A stretch of 64,000 bases of DNA from Tretioscincus oriximinensis. Lineage: Eukaryota; Chordata; Lepidosauria; Squamata; Gymnophthalmidae. Position 1 is the first letter of the stretch; every line of letters begins with the position of its first letter. Made by a program: the position numbers and the translations under genes. Under the pieces are notes generated by a model. The model was not told the origin of the DNA. It saw only the letters and a program-made list of their open reading frames with translations, and searched no databases. Below are positions 22,870 through 35,379 of the stretch, piece after piece. Where the stretch lies: assembly GCA_022410635.1 (NCBI GenBank), contig JAJVDF010000123.1, forward strand, positions 924,710-988,709, written 5' to 3'.

Positions 22870-23085
22870 TCAGCTTTAGTAAGCTGACCAGAAGACCCCT
22901 TTTGGGTGTGTGTGTTGAAAACCCATTTTTGGGGTGCCTCCCATTTTTTTCTGAGGAAAAAAAATTAAAAAACAAAACATTTTTTTGAAAAAACTTTCCT
23001 CAGAAAAAACTGGGAGGTGCCCCAAAACTGGGTTTTCAACCCCCCCCCCCCCAAAGGGGCCATCTGGTCAGCCTAGTTTTAGGTA
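22870..23085. repeat. Long imperfect palindrome (foldback)
   Basis: The left arm (about 22870-22966) and right arm (about 22985-23085) are reverse complements with gaps: agctgacc / ggtcagcc, gttgaaaacccattttt / aactgggttttcaac, ggggtgcctccca / tgggaggtgcccc, and ttctgaggaaa / tttcctcagaa. The centre is A/T-rich. The right arm holds a C run at 23041-23052. It lies about 400 bases beyond the likely EYA2 poly(A) site. It is probably a non-autonomous DNA element. Confidence 0.75.
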
Positions 23086-23479
23086 GGTAGTCTAAACCTG
23101 AATGCCCCAAAATATATTAGTTCTATTGACTTTTAAACTTCTAAAGTTGGGTGTTACCTTAATTTCTGCAATAAAATCATAACTTATTTTTTCAACTAGC
23201 ACATTTCTTATAATGTAGTTCGATGATTCCCCTTTCTGCGGCACAACATGAAGTGGGAAAATAATCCCATAAGGTAAAGATTAGGGTTATTGAAGGGGAA
23301 AAGCACAAAAGCAAATCACTCAAGATCTGGTTAGAGCAACCTTAATAATTTCTCATTTGGTAAGAACCAATAATCAGCAACAAAAAACCCTGATCGATTC
23401 ATCGGAACATTCACATATNGGTTTTAGGTGATGCGTGAGCAAGGAACCTTAATCGATGGCGAAAAGTAAAACGTTGTAC

Positions 23480-24243
23480 TAAAATTGTAAACATAGTTTT
23501 ATTGCCATTCATGGATCACGTCATACTTCCTCCCAACCATGCGACAAAATGGCAGCCTATTTAGGTATGTGCACTGCCCACATGCCACGGTTCTTAAAAA
23601 CTAGCTATAGTTCTTACACCACCAAGTCCCAAATATGCTCGTTTCAAATGGATGTGATAATGATCGGTACCCAACAGTTAACGTTGGGAGAAAGAGCTAT
23701 TAAATTAGAATGGGCTGAATCTGCTCAACCCAGCAGATACAAACACAGATAGTGAGCTTTAATATCAGAGTAATAGGATTAGTTCATAAATTAAAAAAAT
23801 ACAAAACAATCATCTATCTCAATCTTTCCCCTCCCCCCTCAAAAATGCATTTGAATTCATAAACTGTCCAGCAAATAACACCTAGAAACTCCATGTCATG
23901 GCTCCCCATTCTATCTCTATTTATTAAAGCAGGAAGGAGGGAAAAAACAGAACCTTATAGAACTAAATCAAGACTGTTCTTCTGTATGCCTGGAAGTAAT
24001 TTACATGGCAAAAATCCCACTTCAGTTTTTAACATCCAGTTGTTAGGTCATTTAGAGATTTCATTTCCATCCAAAGAAGAAAAGGAGCTTGGTACGTTGT
24101 GTTCTGGTGAAGATTCTTTTAAAGGCTTTCTTACAACAACAACAAAAAGCTNCATATCAAGAAAGGGACATCATACAATGGCCAAGGAAACAGACGGACG
24201 TCTTCAGGAGACCACAAGCCTAGTAAGAAAACAGCTGGGTCTG
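23480..24243 (-). other. EYA2: EYA2 3' UTR
   Basis: The region follows the TAG stop at 24244-24246. An AATAAA on the minus strand at 23498-23503 would end the message near 23480, giving a UTR of about 760 bases. Another AATAAA at 23920-23925 could give a shorter form. No interspersed repeat is seen inside, which suggests retained exon sequence. The end point is inferred from the signal only. Confidence 0.6.
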
Positions 24244-24324
24244 CTACAAATATTCCAGCTCCAGTGCGTGCCGAAGAGCCTCAAGATCAGCATGACAGGA
24301 GATCCTCCAGAAAGGCATGTTGTG
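24244..24324 (-). CDS. EYA2: EYA2 last coding exon
   Basis: The exon follows CATCTGCTTTCAG and encodes [19 protein letters not shown] then ALELEYL and a TAG stop at 24244-24246. The terminal LEYL is the invariant end of EYA proteins, and the C-H-A-D in the middle is EYA2-like (EYA1 and EYA4 have S-H-S-D). Length is 27 codons including the stop, phase 0, continuing from GAKK of the exon at 29373. This part packs against the catalytic core and contributes to SIX binding in EYA2 structures. Confidence 0.97.
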   Translation of the reverse strand, partial: HNMPFWRISCHADLEALRHALELEYL

Positions 24325-24458
24325 CTGAAAGCAGATGTTTGGGAAAGTTGCATGAGTTAGATTTATCATGACCGAAGCAGTATCAAGACAGCAAACAAGA
24401 CCAGGTAACACATCAATGTTGGTTTCAGGTAATACATCAACAGACAGAAATATTTCCT

Positions 24459-25000
24459 GTGGGTGGGACTAGGCACAGATTGGCTAAAGAGGCTTCCTCC
24501 CTCCCAGGGCTTAGCTGCTGTGTACGTTGGGAGCTGCAGTCCACAGGGCTACCCACTGTTTGGACTACACTTCCCAGCAGGCCATGCTATCAGCACGACA
24601 ACAGCTCTGTTTCACTTTTTTCATATCTGGGCTGCTGCTGTTACTACGGCAACCTTTGTGAAGCTGCTGGACATCCAAACTTTTATAAAAAACACTTTAT
24701 TATTGTGAAAAAATGCCATAGAAAAGGAGGCAGAAAACAACTCAAAACCATAGAACAGGAAGCAAAAATCCTGTGAGGAAGAAGAAAGACAAAGACAAAG
24801 AGGAGAGGAGAATCCGGTTTTTATATTCCACCCTTCCCACCCAAAGGGACTCAAAGCAGCTTACAGGGTTAATTTTCACCCAAAGGCTTACATCTTATTC
24901 TCTCTTTCCCACCAGGTTAATGGTGGTTCTCATTTATCGAATTAAAGTACAGATTACAAATCCACATTTCTTTCAAAAACTGGCAGTTTGTTATGATTTA
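24459..25000 (+). repeat. Unclassified dispersed repeat, copy 1, split by a SINE
   Basis: The region 24459-24775 aligns with 36340-36600: gcacagattggctaaag, gcttcctccctccca, a block around gggagctgcagtc, ggactacacttcccagca, acaacagctctgtttca, ggcagaaaacaactcaaaa and a block with catagaacaggaagca. The match resumes after the SINE at about 24985 (tggcagtttgttatgattta against tggcagtttgttattgttta at 36606). It has no coding capacity. The gene-free intron position and the presence of two copies indicate a non-autonomous element of at least 300 bp. Confidence 0.65.
24790..24984 (-). mobile_element. SINE family A, head-truncated, inside another repeat
   Basis: Minus-strand copy: ggagaatccggtttttatat, cacccaaagggactcaaagc, ttacagggttaattttcacc and ccaccaggttaatggtggtt. 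It stops at tttctttcaaaa before the tRNA-like head. It interrupts the unclassified repeat, so it is younger than that copy. Confidence 0.78.
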
Positions 25001-25099
25001 CATCTAGAATCCCATCTATACTGCTGCCTCTATTTTCATTTCATTTTGCCCAGACGTTTGATACTCTATTTTACCATGCCACACTCATCGGGCCTGGTC

Positions 25100-26590
25100 A
25101 CATATGGCTTTTAAACCATCTTTGGCCCTGAACAACTGGACTAAAGATCAGAAAAACTGGTTTTGAACTACACTGAAAACCAGAATTATTTTTTCCTGAT
25201 GTAGTCCAGTTCTTCGTGTTTTAAATGGACATGTGTGCCAGGCCCAGTAACACATTGCCTTAATACTGAAATACTGGCACTGTTCGATTTTGGCTGAGGA
25301 AAAGTGTGCAAAAATACGCATTCCATTTGAAGAACAGGCCTGGGACGCATTATTCTCTCCTGGCCTACCCTGCATTATCAGAATACTGTGGAGATAAACA
25401 GTAGTATAATAACATCATTTGAGGGCTCATCCTTGGAAGACGGGTGAAATATGTATGCAATAAAGGGACAGTACAGAAATCCAAAGGGAACAGTCCCCAT
25501 GTATAGGGAGGAAAATGCCACCTTCTTCTTTGTCATTTCCTTCTCCCATACGGCTTTGTTCCCATTCAAGCGATATGTTTTTCTTTCTCTATAGAGAGGC
25601 AAGGCCAGCAACTGAGCCACACCTGCTGCTCGCCTCCCATCCATTTATCACGCATCCGACAGGTGAAGAGAAATGACCCACTCAGGCTGTGATAGCATCA
25701 GAACTGCTGGCATAGAAGTGAAAGGCGCCCTGTCCTCCCCGTGGGTTTCCAGAGCTCAGGTGTGTAGTCACCCGTGCTAATGATCATCATCAATCAAAGG
25801 TCTTGACAGCTCCAGCAAAGAATGCGCGCCCATTAGTGGGAAGGAGGCTTAAAGTGGGAGACACAAGCAAAGGGGCCCCTTGGAGCACAGGGTGTAAAAG
25901 GTATTACTTAACCCTTCTTGTCAGGGAAGCTGGCGGCCTTTGATGTACTCAGGGCAAGGACCCCCCAGTACCTTTGAAGTTTGTAGGAGCTTGTTTAAAG
26001 CTTTGCCCTATTGCTGTTTCACTTTCTTCCTTTGCTCTTCTGAGCTCTTTCATTCCCACAGAACCACCACAATTCTATAGGAAGCATCGATAAAGAGAGG
26101 AAGTTGGTATGCACAAAAACGGGAGGCCTCTATGGCTTAATGCAGCAAGGGACAGCTTNTGGGGGGGGGAATTGTCGTGTTCTGGGAGTTAGTGGAACTG
26201 CGGTAGTTTAAAAGAGCCATATGAGAAATGAGAGCGAAATAGCACTTTCTAGGTTCTAGACAGCAGGTTCTAGGTTCAACCACTGTTGCCTTTGCCCTGG
26301 TAGGTAAGGATTGAGGCCTCAGCAAAACATAGTGGGAATTAGTTTTCTGTTTTTAACCTGTGCTACCATGGCAACCCAGCTCTTTTATTTCCTCCTGAAT
26401 TCTGTTTGCTGTTTTTAAACAAAGACCTGCAAAGCCAGATTACAAATGTCTGCAACCTTATGGAATCAGAAGGACTTCTGATATTACCATGATCTGCCTA
26501 ACAACTCCAAGAGAAGTGAGTGTTTCAAGTTCACACAATGCAGTTCTTGAAATTTCCATGGAAATGTTCAATTCTTCATAGAACCTAACA
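25100..26590. other. EYA2 last intron, no further feature seen
   Basis: Intron sequence with no recognisable repeat. A G run lies at about 26160-26169. Frames on the minus strand at 25148-25644 show no homology. Confidence 0.45.
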
Positions 26591-26607
26591 CATCTTTTAC
26601 GATTATT

Positions 26608-27428
26608 TTTTTTTTTGAAGTTATTATTTATTTGAATTTTTCAAAACAAATTACATACATTTAAATCAAAAGCCCCTTCCCACCCCCCTCCCAAAGCCTC
26701 CCCCCTCCCACAACTGGAATGGGATATCAGGCTATCAGTCTTTGTTCCTGTATCATCAGGAGACTTTCGTTGAGTAGAGTATATGAGTCTCTGGAATTCG
26801 CAAAGGCGATGAGATTACTCCATTTTGTGGTCCATTATAGAGATATTGGAAGCCCTAAACCTTGCAGTCTATATTCGCGTAAGACATCAAATAATAAAAA
26901 TTCGATTATATACTCCCACCATAATTCGAGTTTCCATTTCCTCTGATCCTTCCACCCTCTAGCTAATGCTAAATGCCCCGCCAAGATGGCATTTTCTATA
27001 AACAATTTTTCTTCTACCCTTAAAGTTAGAGGGTCTAATACCCCAAATAACCAGCATTCGTCCGTGTCAGGGAGATTAATATTTGTTATATTGTGAACCT
27101 GGGTTCTTATAAGTTGACGGAATTGTCTGACAGCCGGGCACATTGCCCACATGTGCATATAGGTCCCTCTCTCATCACATCCATGCCAGCATAGTGGGGA
27201 TGTCCTGGCCATACGGGCTATCTGGGTAGGTGTCCTGTACCATTTTGTAAATTTTTTTAACTCAGTTTCTCGTATTCTAATATCTTTGTATCTTTGATAT
27301 CTTGATAACCATTCTGACCATCTGTTTCTCATGTTGGGCATTTCCTGGTTCCAGTATTCAAACAATTTAATACTATTATCATGCTTGCTGCTATTAATTA
27401 AACTATATATTTCTTTTATTAGTCTTTT
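26608..27428 (-). mobile_element. L1-like LINE, 5'-truncated, with target-site duplication
   Basis: Insertion of 821 bases on the minus strand, flanked by a 17-base direct repeat CATCTTTTACGATTATT at 26591-26607 and 27429-27445. The T run at the left is the poly(A) tail of the minus-strand element. It keeps the end of ORF2 as an unbroken frame (26835-27431). This contains KWYRTPTQIARM (about residues 64-75), then LCWHGCDERGTYMHMWAMCP, the Zn-knuckle-like motif of L1-type ORF2 C-termini (here CX3C rather than the usual CX2C). The 3' UTR includes a G-rich tract (plus-strand C runs at 26680-26708). Confidence 0.88.
26835..27428 (-). pseudogene. L1-like ORF2 C-terminal fragment
   Basis: 197 codons in frame to a stop at 26835, from the 3' part of an L1-like ORF2. 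Only the cysteine-rich C-terminal domain remains; the endonuclease and reverse transcriptase are absent because of 5' truncation. The only upstream ATG (27431-27429) belongs to the flanking target-site duplication, not to the element. No inactivating mutation is visible, which suggests a young insertion. The sense is the same as EYA2. Confidence 0.85.
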
Positions 27429-27589
27429 CATCTTTTACGATTATTGTTAGATGCTATTAAGCAAGTTTGATGCCTGGTGAAGTGACTCTTATTTTGATCT
27501 TTCTTTAATAGTATCACTTGAATTTTCCAAGAAAATATTTTGTTCTTTTTTGGTTTTTATCCTCATTTACTCTTAAGCTGGAAGAAAGA

Positions 27590-27740
27590 GGAGGAGGAAG
27601 GGGAGGGGGAGAATTGGTTTTTATATCCCACCCTTCGCACTTGGAGTGACTCAGAGTGGTTACAAGGAAATTTTTGCTCAAAGGCTTGCACCTACTCTAT
27701 CTTCTCCACCACGTTTTGGTGGTACCTATTAATCCTGGAT
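27590..27740 (-). mobile_element. SINE family A fragment
   Basis: Minus-strand tail and body: gagaattggtttttatatcc, cacccttcgcacttggagtg, gctcaaaggcttgcaccta and tatcttctccaccacg. The head is missing. It directly precedes a CR1 end. Confidence 0.7.
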
Positions 27741-27990
27741 AATGTTAAGGCATGATTAGACATGTTCATGGACACCAAGGATATAAACAGCTACTAGGAT
27801 AGGTCTTTTGATACTGCCTCTGGGATGGAACAACAGACAGTATTCCTGAAATGTCATTTGTGGAAGTTGTGAACAGGGGAAGGTTTTGCCTTCTGCCCAG
27901 CTGGAATGGGTGGGTCACTGCATGAGACACAATGCTGGACTAGATGGGATCCAGCTCAATTCAGCAGGGTTCCTCTGATGTTCTAGGTTG
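27741..27990 (+). mobile_element. CR1 LINE 3' end
   Basis: Matches the CR1 pattern gacatgttcatggacaccaa, gtgaacaggggaaggttttg, tgagacacaatgctggacta, gatgggatccagctcaattc and gcagggttcctctgatgttc. It is the same family as the copies at 31500 and 63000. Confidence 0.85.
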
Positions 27991-28123
27991 GCTGAAGCTG
28001 AGACAAGTGAGGGACCTGTGGGTATGGATGTCCAAAGCTACTTGTGTGAAAAGCCCCATTCCTTTTCTTACTTTTTTCTTTCTTTTTCACTCACGGCCCA
28101 TGTGGCTGCAGTAACACCTACAA

Positions 28124-28276
28124 TGGCTTATTGTAAGAATTTTAAAATGTTTTAATTCACCTCCCTTCAACATTCATAATGGAACAAACACANCAACTGA
28201 GGAAATAAAACATCTTGTCACTTTTAAAGTGAACTGAAGTTGGATTAAAAGTTTTTTTAAATTCTTACAATAAGCA
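28124..28276. mobile_element. Small inverted-repeat (MITE-like) element
   Basis: gcttattgtaagaatttt at 28129-28146 is repeated inverted as aaattcttacaataagc at about 28259-28275; similarity continues inward for about 30 bases. Total length is about 150 bases and there is no coding capacity. It lies immediately before a SINE. Assignment as a DNA-transposon relic rests on the inverted ends alone. Confidence 0.45.
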
Positions 28277-28285
28277 AGAGGGTCA

Positions 28286-28586
28286 GGCAGGGATAGTTCA
28301 GTTGCTAAGGAATCCGTCTCTCAGCTGGGAGATCGGGTTTCGAAGCCCTGTGTGAGACGTGGGGTGGGGTGAGCACCTTCCCCTAGCCTGTAGCTCTAGC
28401 CAACCCAGCTATTCGAAAGCATGAATTGCAAGAAATTGCAACAACTCCAAGTAGATACATGGGAACCACCACAGCCTGGTGGGGAAGATAGAATGTGAGC
28501 CTTCGGGCAAAATACCCTTATAAGCCGCTTTGAGTCCCTTTGAAAGGTGAGAAAAGCGGGGTATAAGAACCCAGTTCTTCTTCTTC
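28286..28586 (+). mobile_element. SINE family A, full length
   Basis: Complete copy on the plus strand: head ggcagggatagttcagttgc, B box gggtttcgaagccctgtg, body ccaacccagctattcgaaag, ccacagcctggtggggaaga, cttataagccgctttgagtc, end aaagcggggtataagaaccc and the tail agttcttcttcttc. It is closely similar to the reverse complement of 13298-13605. Confidence 0.9.
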
Positions 28587-28812
28587 AAACCAGTCCTGGG
28601 TTTGGATTTCTCTTAATTGCACATCATTTACATTTTAGAAAGCGGGAGCACAAACCACGAGTTATGGGCCCATTTTTATGGAACTGCATTCACTTTCACT
28701 TCTCCCTTGCTTATTAAAAGTGCAATGGAAGGAATGAGGTATAACCACTGATCTGCTTAACAAAAAGGGTTCTGGATCCCCATTTACTATTAAACCTTCT
28801 TTAGTCTTGAAG

Positions 28813-29035
28813 AATGAGCCAATGTGGTGTAATCGTTAAGAGTATTGGGCTCTTATCTGGTAGCTTCCTGTTTGATTCCACACGTCTCTATGAAGCCAGC
28901 TGGGTGACCCCAGGCACAGCTCCTTAGAACTCTCTCAGTCCCACCTACTTCACAGGGTTTCTGTGGTGGAGAAAGTAACAAAAGCGATATCTGCCGTCCT
29001 TTGGTGAAAGGGATGTTATAAATAAACGTTGTTAC
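28813..29035 (+). mobile_element. tRNA-derived SINE family B (CORE-type body)
   Basis: Head gagccaatgtggtgtaatcg then ttaagagtattgggctctta and tgtttgattccacacg (A and B boxes of a tRNA-like promoter), then tgaagccagctgggtgaccc, agaactctctcagtcccacc, tacttcacagggtttctgtg and a short end (gttataaataaacg). The grammar of the body (gggtgacc..ggc..agtcac..ctctcag..cccacctacttcacaggg) is that of the common squamate tRNA/CORE SINE. Confidence 0.8.
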
Positions 29036-31499
<2,464 letters not shown>

Positions 31500-31745
31500 G
31501 AACAGAGTTAGATCGCTTCAAGACAGGTTTATGGACACCAAGGGTATGTGTGGACACTAGGATGGATGTCTGGATGAAATGCAGGGATTCCCATTTGCAG
31601 GAAATTGAGAACAGGTGCACATTTTGCCTTCTTTAGTTCAGACTGCCGAGGTGCAACTTGGTGGGCCTCTGTGTGAGACAGAATGCTGGACTAGATGGAC
31701 TCTGGCCCAACTCAGTATGGCTCTTCTTATGTTCTTAAAAGTAAA
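31500..31745 (+). mobile_element. CR1 LINE 3' end
   Basis: cagagttagatcgcttcaag, acaggtttatggacaccaag, gcaacttggtgggcctctgt, gacagaatgctggactagat, ggactctggcccaactcag and tatggctcttcttatgttct form a CR1 end with the terminal attctta-type repeat. Confidence 0.85.
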
Positions 31746-32544
31746 GCTGATAATCACTAGCTGTAGGTGTTTTTAATGCAGGAATGAGGTACTGTGGTAT
31801 TGCTTTGGCCATGAATCTTGAAGCAAATGGCCAACATGCATTTGTGGAGCAGAAGCTAAGCAGAAAATGGCCGGGGGCCATTTCTGTACTTCTAGGTATT
31901 TTGTATAATTGAATACAATGCTATCATAATAGTAAGCATTCAGAAGGGTAAGGGCCTATCTTGCTCCACAATATTGTCCCTCCAGTTGGAAAGGATAGCA
32001 AGAGGCAATGATGAGACTGAAATAATAGCCTGCATTTTCCCCTAAATGTAACACAGAGAATCTAGCATGGGGCCTCGTACTACTTTAGGGAAGAACAAAA
32101 GGTAGGCAGTGTGAGCTTTCATAGGCAAAGCAACTTCTGTGGATACTATCCTACCTTTTTCTTGTTTGCCTCTAAAGGGCTACAAAACCCCTTTGCTATA
32201 TTTTCTGGACCCAGAAAAAAACACAGAGAAATCCAGAAAAGTGAGATGTTGTTTTTAAATAGTGCATCTCTATCACTATGCACTATTGATAGAGAATGCG
32301 TAATTCCTTTACAGCAGCTGTATCTTTAAGCACCAGAATCAGCTAGAAAGGGCCAATGTTTGTAGTCCAAGTTATTGGCACTTTATGCTTAGGATTCAAC
32401 CCCTTTCTGATAAACAGAAACATTAGGCTTATACAGCATTTCACTTGTACTTGAGAAGTAAATAAATGCATCATCATTTGGAAGCATCAGCAACTTTTAC
32501 TAACAATGACCTGTATTTATACAAAGACGTCCTTTCGCTCTCAC

Positions 32545-32666
32545 CTGTTTTTGTTGCACTATAAATATTTTCGATAGGGAAGACGGTGCCGAGCCCGTAT
32601 AGTAGGACTTTAGCAAGTGCTGGTATGAGCTGGGTTGTGGTCACTAAAACATTTACACAGTTAGGC
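32545..32666 (-). CDS. EYA2: EYA2 exon, central HAD core
   Basis: A 122-base exon encoding [19 protein letters not shown] then [21 protein letters not shown]. It contains the VLVTTTQ strand (motif II region: T in VTTTQ) and the lysine of PALAK. The acceptor is GTCTCCTAG and the donor is GTGAGA. Phase 2 start (the first base completes an arginine codon) and phase 1 end agree with both neighbours. Confidence 0.97.
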
Positions 32667-33217
32667 CTAGGAGACAGAACACAGCATTAGAACCAGCGTC
32701 AATAGAGCGTCGTTTCCCCTCCTCGCAAAGTAGTGTTCTTTGTTTTTCTGCACTATTAGTTTGAACTGGAAGCAGGATGTAAGGGTTGCCAGGAACGAGT
32801 CCCCTGGAATCGGTGATTAACACAGTCAGCAGTGGCAAATGTTTTAAACATTTTTTTCTCCCTCCGTAATTTATTATAACTTAAAACTATTCTGAAAAGC
32901 AAAGTATGTCACAAATAATGACACACCAGGCATATAAATGGTGTAAACTCCAATAGCATTTACACTGTAACCCCCTTTGGGAGGCAGGCTCCCTTTATTA
33001 CTTTCCTGCTTTTCCCTGCACAAAGCATATCTGGGAGCCAGAAATGAGGCCCGAGTGCTCTGGTTTTAGATCTAGCCCTCCATCACGTGTCCAGATGGGC
33101 CCCCCACAAATTTGGCCAAAGGTATCCTATAAATAAATGAGCCTTGGTTTGTTTGGAGAACACAAGAGAAAAGTAAAAATTTTGCAGCGTGGAGACTGCT
33201 CTTTAAGACGTTCTTAC

Positions 33218-33332
33218 CGTGAATGTATCAAATCCAGAGCTTTCAAAGCATGTGTTAGCCAGAGATCAGTCAGCGCTTCCAGCTCAGCTCTTAACTGCAG
33301 CCAGGTTTCTCTCTTAGGAGCCCCTATTAAAC
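33218..33332 (-). CDS. EYA2: EYA2 exon, helical insertion of the EYA domain
   Basis: A 115-base exon encoding [18 protein letters not shown] then [19 protein letters not shown]. This helical segment is part of the large insertion that distinguishes the EYA phosphatase from other HAD enzymes. Acceptor CTATCCACAG, donor GTAAGA. The [17 protein letters not shown] stretch is nearly identical to that of mammalian EYA2. Small changes (A for T after LIG; ALDLIH for SLNLIN) are ordinary divergence. Confidence 0.97.
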
Positions 33333-33904
33333 CTGTGGATAGAGAAAGCAGCGCTTGTTGCTAGGCCCAAGGGGAGGGCTCACACATGATTTTTGCAAAG
33401 GCATAGAATCACTGAGCTGGAATAAACCAGAAAATCCAAACTAATAGCCCAAAGGCAGGATACGANTATGTGGCAATTGCCTACATATTTCCACCTGTGA
33501 AATCAATATACAGCAAAGACAGGAAAGAGAAAATGCAATGCCAAATGTTCCCTATAATGAAATTGCATAATTTTGACACATTCTACCTCCTTTTCTTAAT
33601 TATTTATTTAACCAGATTTGTATCTTGCCACTCACCTGAAGAAATCAGGGCATATCACAGCATAAAATCAAAAGAAAGCAGTAAAAACAAAATAATTAAA
33701 ACTTCATGGAGTGAACACAGCTCCTAACAAGATTTTACTTGACTATTATGAAAATTATTTTCAGAATTTAATTACCGAATACAGAATTTGTTGTAGAACT
33801 CTTGAAAATCCTTTTTTTAGAAGATAAATATTTATGAAAAAAAAAACCACCTTAAAGGCACTGGAACTCTGAAAAGGTCTTCCATAACTTGTCTTCAAAA
33901 AATA

Positions 33905-34275
33905 CTGTAAGAACCTAAGAATCTAAGAGGAGCCCTGTTGGATGGGGCCACAGCCCATCTAGTCCAGCTTTCTGTCTCATACAGTGGCCCACCAATTGCA
34001 CCGGAGCAGTCTGGAACAGAAGAAGGCAAAATCTTCAACTGTTTTTGATGCCCTGCAAATGGCATTTCAGGAATACTGCCTGTTGCTCCTTGGTTTCCAT
34101 GAACTTGTCTAATCCTATCTTAAAGCTATCCAGACTGCTAGTGATCACCTCCTCCTCTGGAAGCAAATTCTGCAGGCCAATGAAAAAATATTTTTCTTTC
34201 CGTGTTCTCACTCTTCTGCCCATCAATTTCAAGGAATGCCCTCTTGCCCTGGTGCTGTGTGAAAGAGAAAATCGT
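33905..34275 (-). mobile_element. CR1 LINE 3' end
   Basis: Minus-strand CR1: gtaagaacctaagaatctaa, ggagccctgttggatgggg, ccacagcccatctagtccag, ctcatacagtggcccaccaa, then ctaatcctatcttaaagcta, a block around gcaggccaatgaaaaaata and aatgccctcttgccctggtg. This preserves the same 5'-ward part as the copy at 63000-63595. It ends against the L1-like fragment at about 34280. Confidence 0.85.
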
Positions 34276-34279
34276 TCAA

Positions 34280-34760
34280 GAGATCTCTAATGTCAGCATT
34301 CAACCAACACCAGCTACTTGGATATTCAATGGGATGGACTCGAATAATCTTCCGATGGAATCCCATTATTTCATTAGATATGCCATATTTAGCGGGCATC
34401 TTGTTGTAGCCAAGGGCTGGAAGGATTTTTCTACATGGACTATCCAAGAGTGGCTCCATTATCTACTGGACTTTATGAAATTTGACTTAACTCTGGAAAA
34501 AAGACTAAAACGGACTGAAACACAACTAATTCCCACATGGGCAACAAAATGGCAAATACTCATAGCCTACGCGATGTCGCATTGGAACTAGTCTGTTTAT
34601 GACTCTGTAATATCATTCATGGAACTAAGGTTATTTGCATAGAATTGAATTCTCCTTCTGCCTGGGGGGTGGGGGGATGGGGGAAGGGGGTGTTTATTGT
34701 GTTGTGTTATGTTTATTTGTGTGTTGTTGTTGCTCTAATAATAATAACAAAAATTCATTA
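34280..34760 (+). mobile_element. L1-like LINE, 5'-truncated, plus strand
   Basis: The frame ending at 34591 encodes SHYFIRYAIFSGHLVVAKGW then KDFSTWTIQEWLHYLLDFMK, which parallels EKLFIENAILAGHLALARGW of the minus-strand copy at 26608. Then comes a G-rich 3' UTR tract (34664-34691) and an A/T-rich end. It shares the L1-type ORF2 terminus but is diverged from the 26608 copy, so it belongs to another subfamily. It is inverted relative to EYA2. Confidence 0.7.
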
Positions 34761-35308
34761 GTTAGTTTTAACAAGCATATACTTCAACTGTGACATGGAG
34801 CAGGANTACAACACATGACTCTAAATGTATTTCTAATACTACATATTTGTGCAAGAACAAAGTTTCAAATATCAACCAATGAGAGAAAAAACAGAGATGG
34901 GTAGTTTTATCAGAAAATGGAGATAACTTCACTTTCTAGTTGATTTCACCCAGCCTAACATTTGGAGGGGGAGCTGGAAACAGCAGGCTTAAGGATCCAT
35001 ATGAACGTGTGTGAAGAAGACATGGCTCCCTCTCGATCCATTTTCACCCCTTGGAATACCCACAGTTAGGCACTGAAGAGTTTTGTAATCCCTCCCTTTC
35101 CCCACGGATGTCTTCACCCAAAAATATTCTACTTCACTGGCCCCACAGGTAAAAGAATTGGGACTTGTTCCCTGAAATAAATTGAGATCTGAAGTAATCC
35201 AAATACACAATTTGTGAGAGTTTACTTCTCCCAAGGGAATTCTCAGAAAATCCCTTTGACTGTGGGGTCTGTTTTCTGCTAACTTTAAACAGAAAAAAAC
35301 CAATTATA

Positions 35309-35379
35309 TTTTCTTCTTCTTCTTCTTCTTCTTCTTCTTCTTCTTCTTCTTCTCCTTCTTCTCCTTCTCCCCCTCCTCC
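35309..35379. repeat. Microsatellite (ttc)n
   Basis: About 70 bases of ttc units, changing to tcc/ctc at the right. On the EYA2 sense strand this is a GAA/GGA purine tract, which could act as a splice-enhancer-like sequence or as triplex-forming DNA. Confidence 0.95.
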
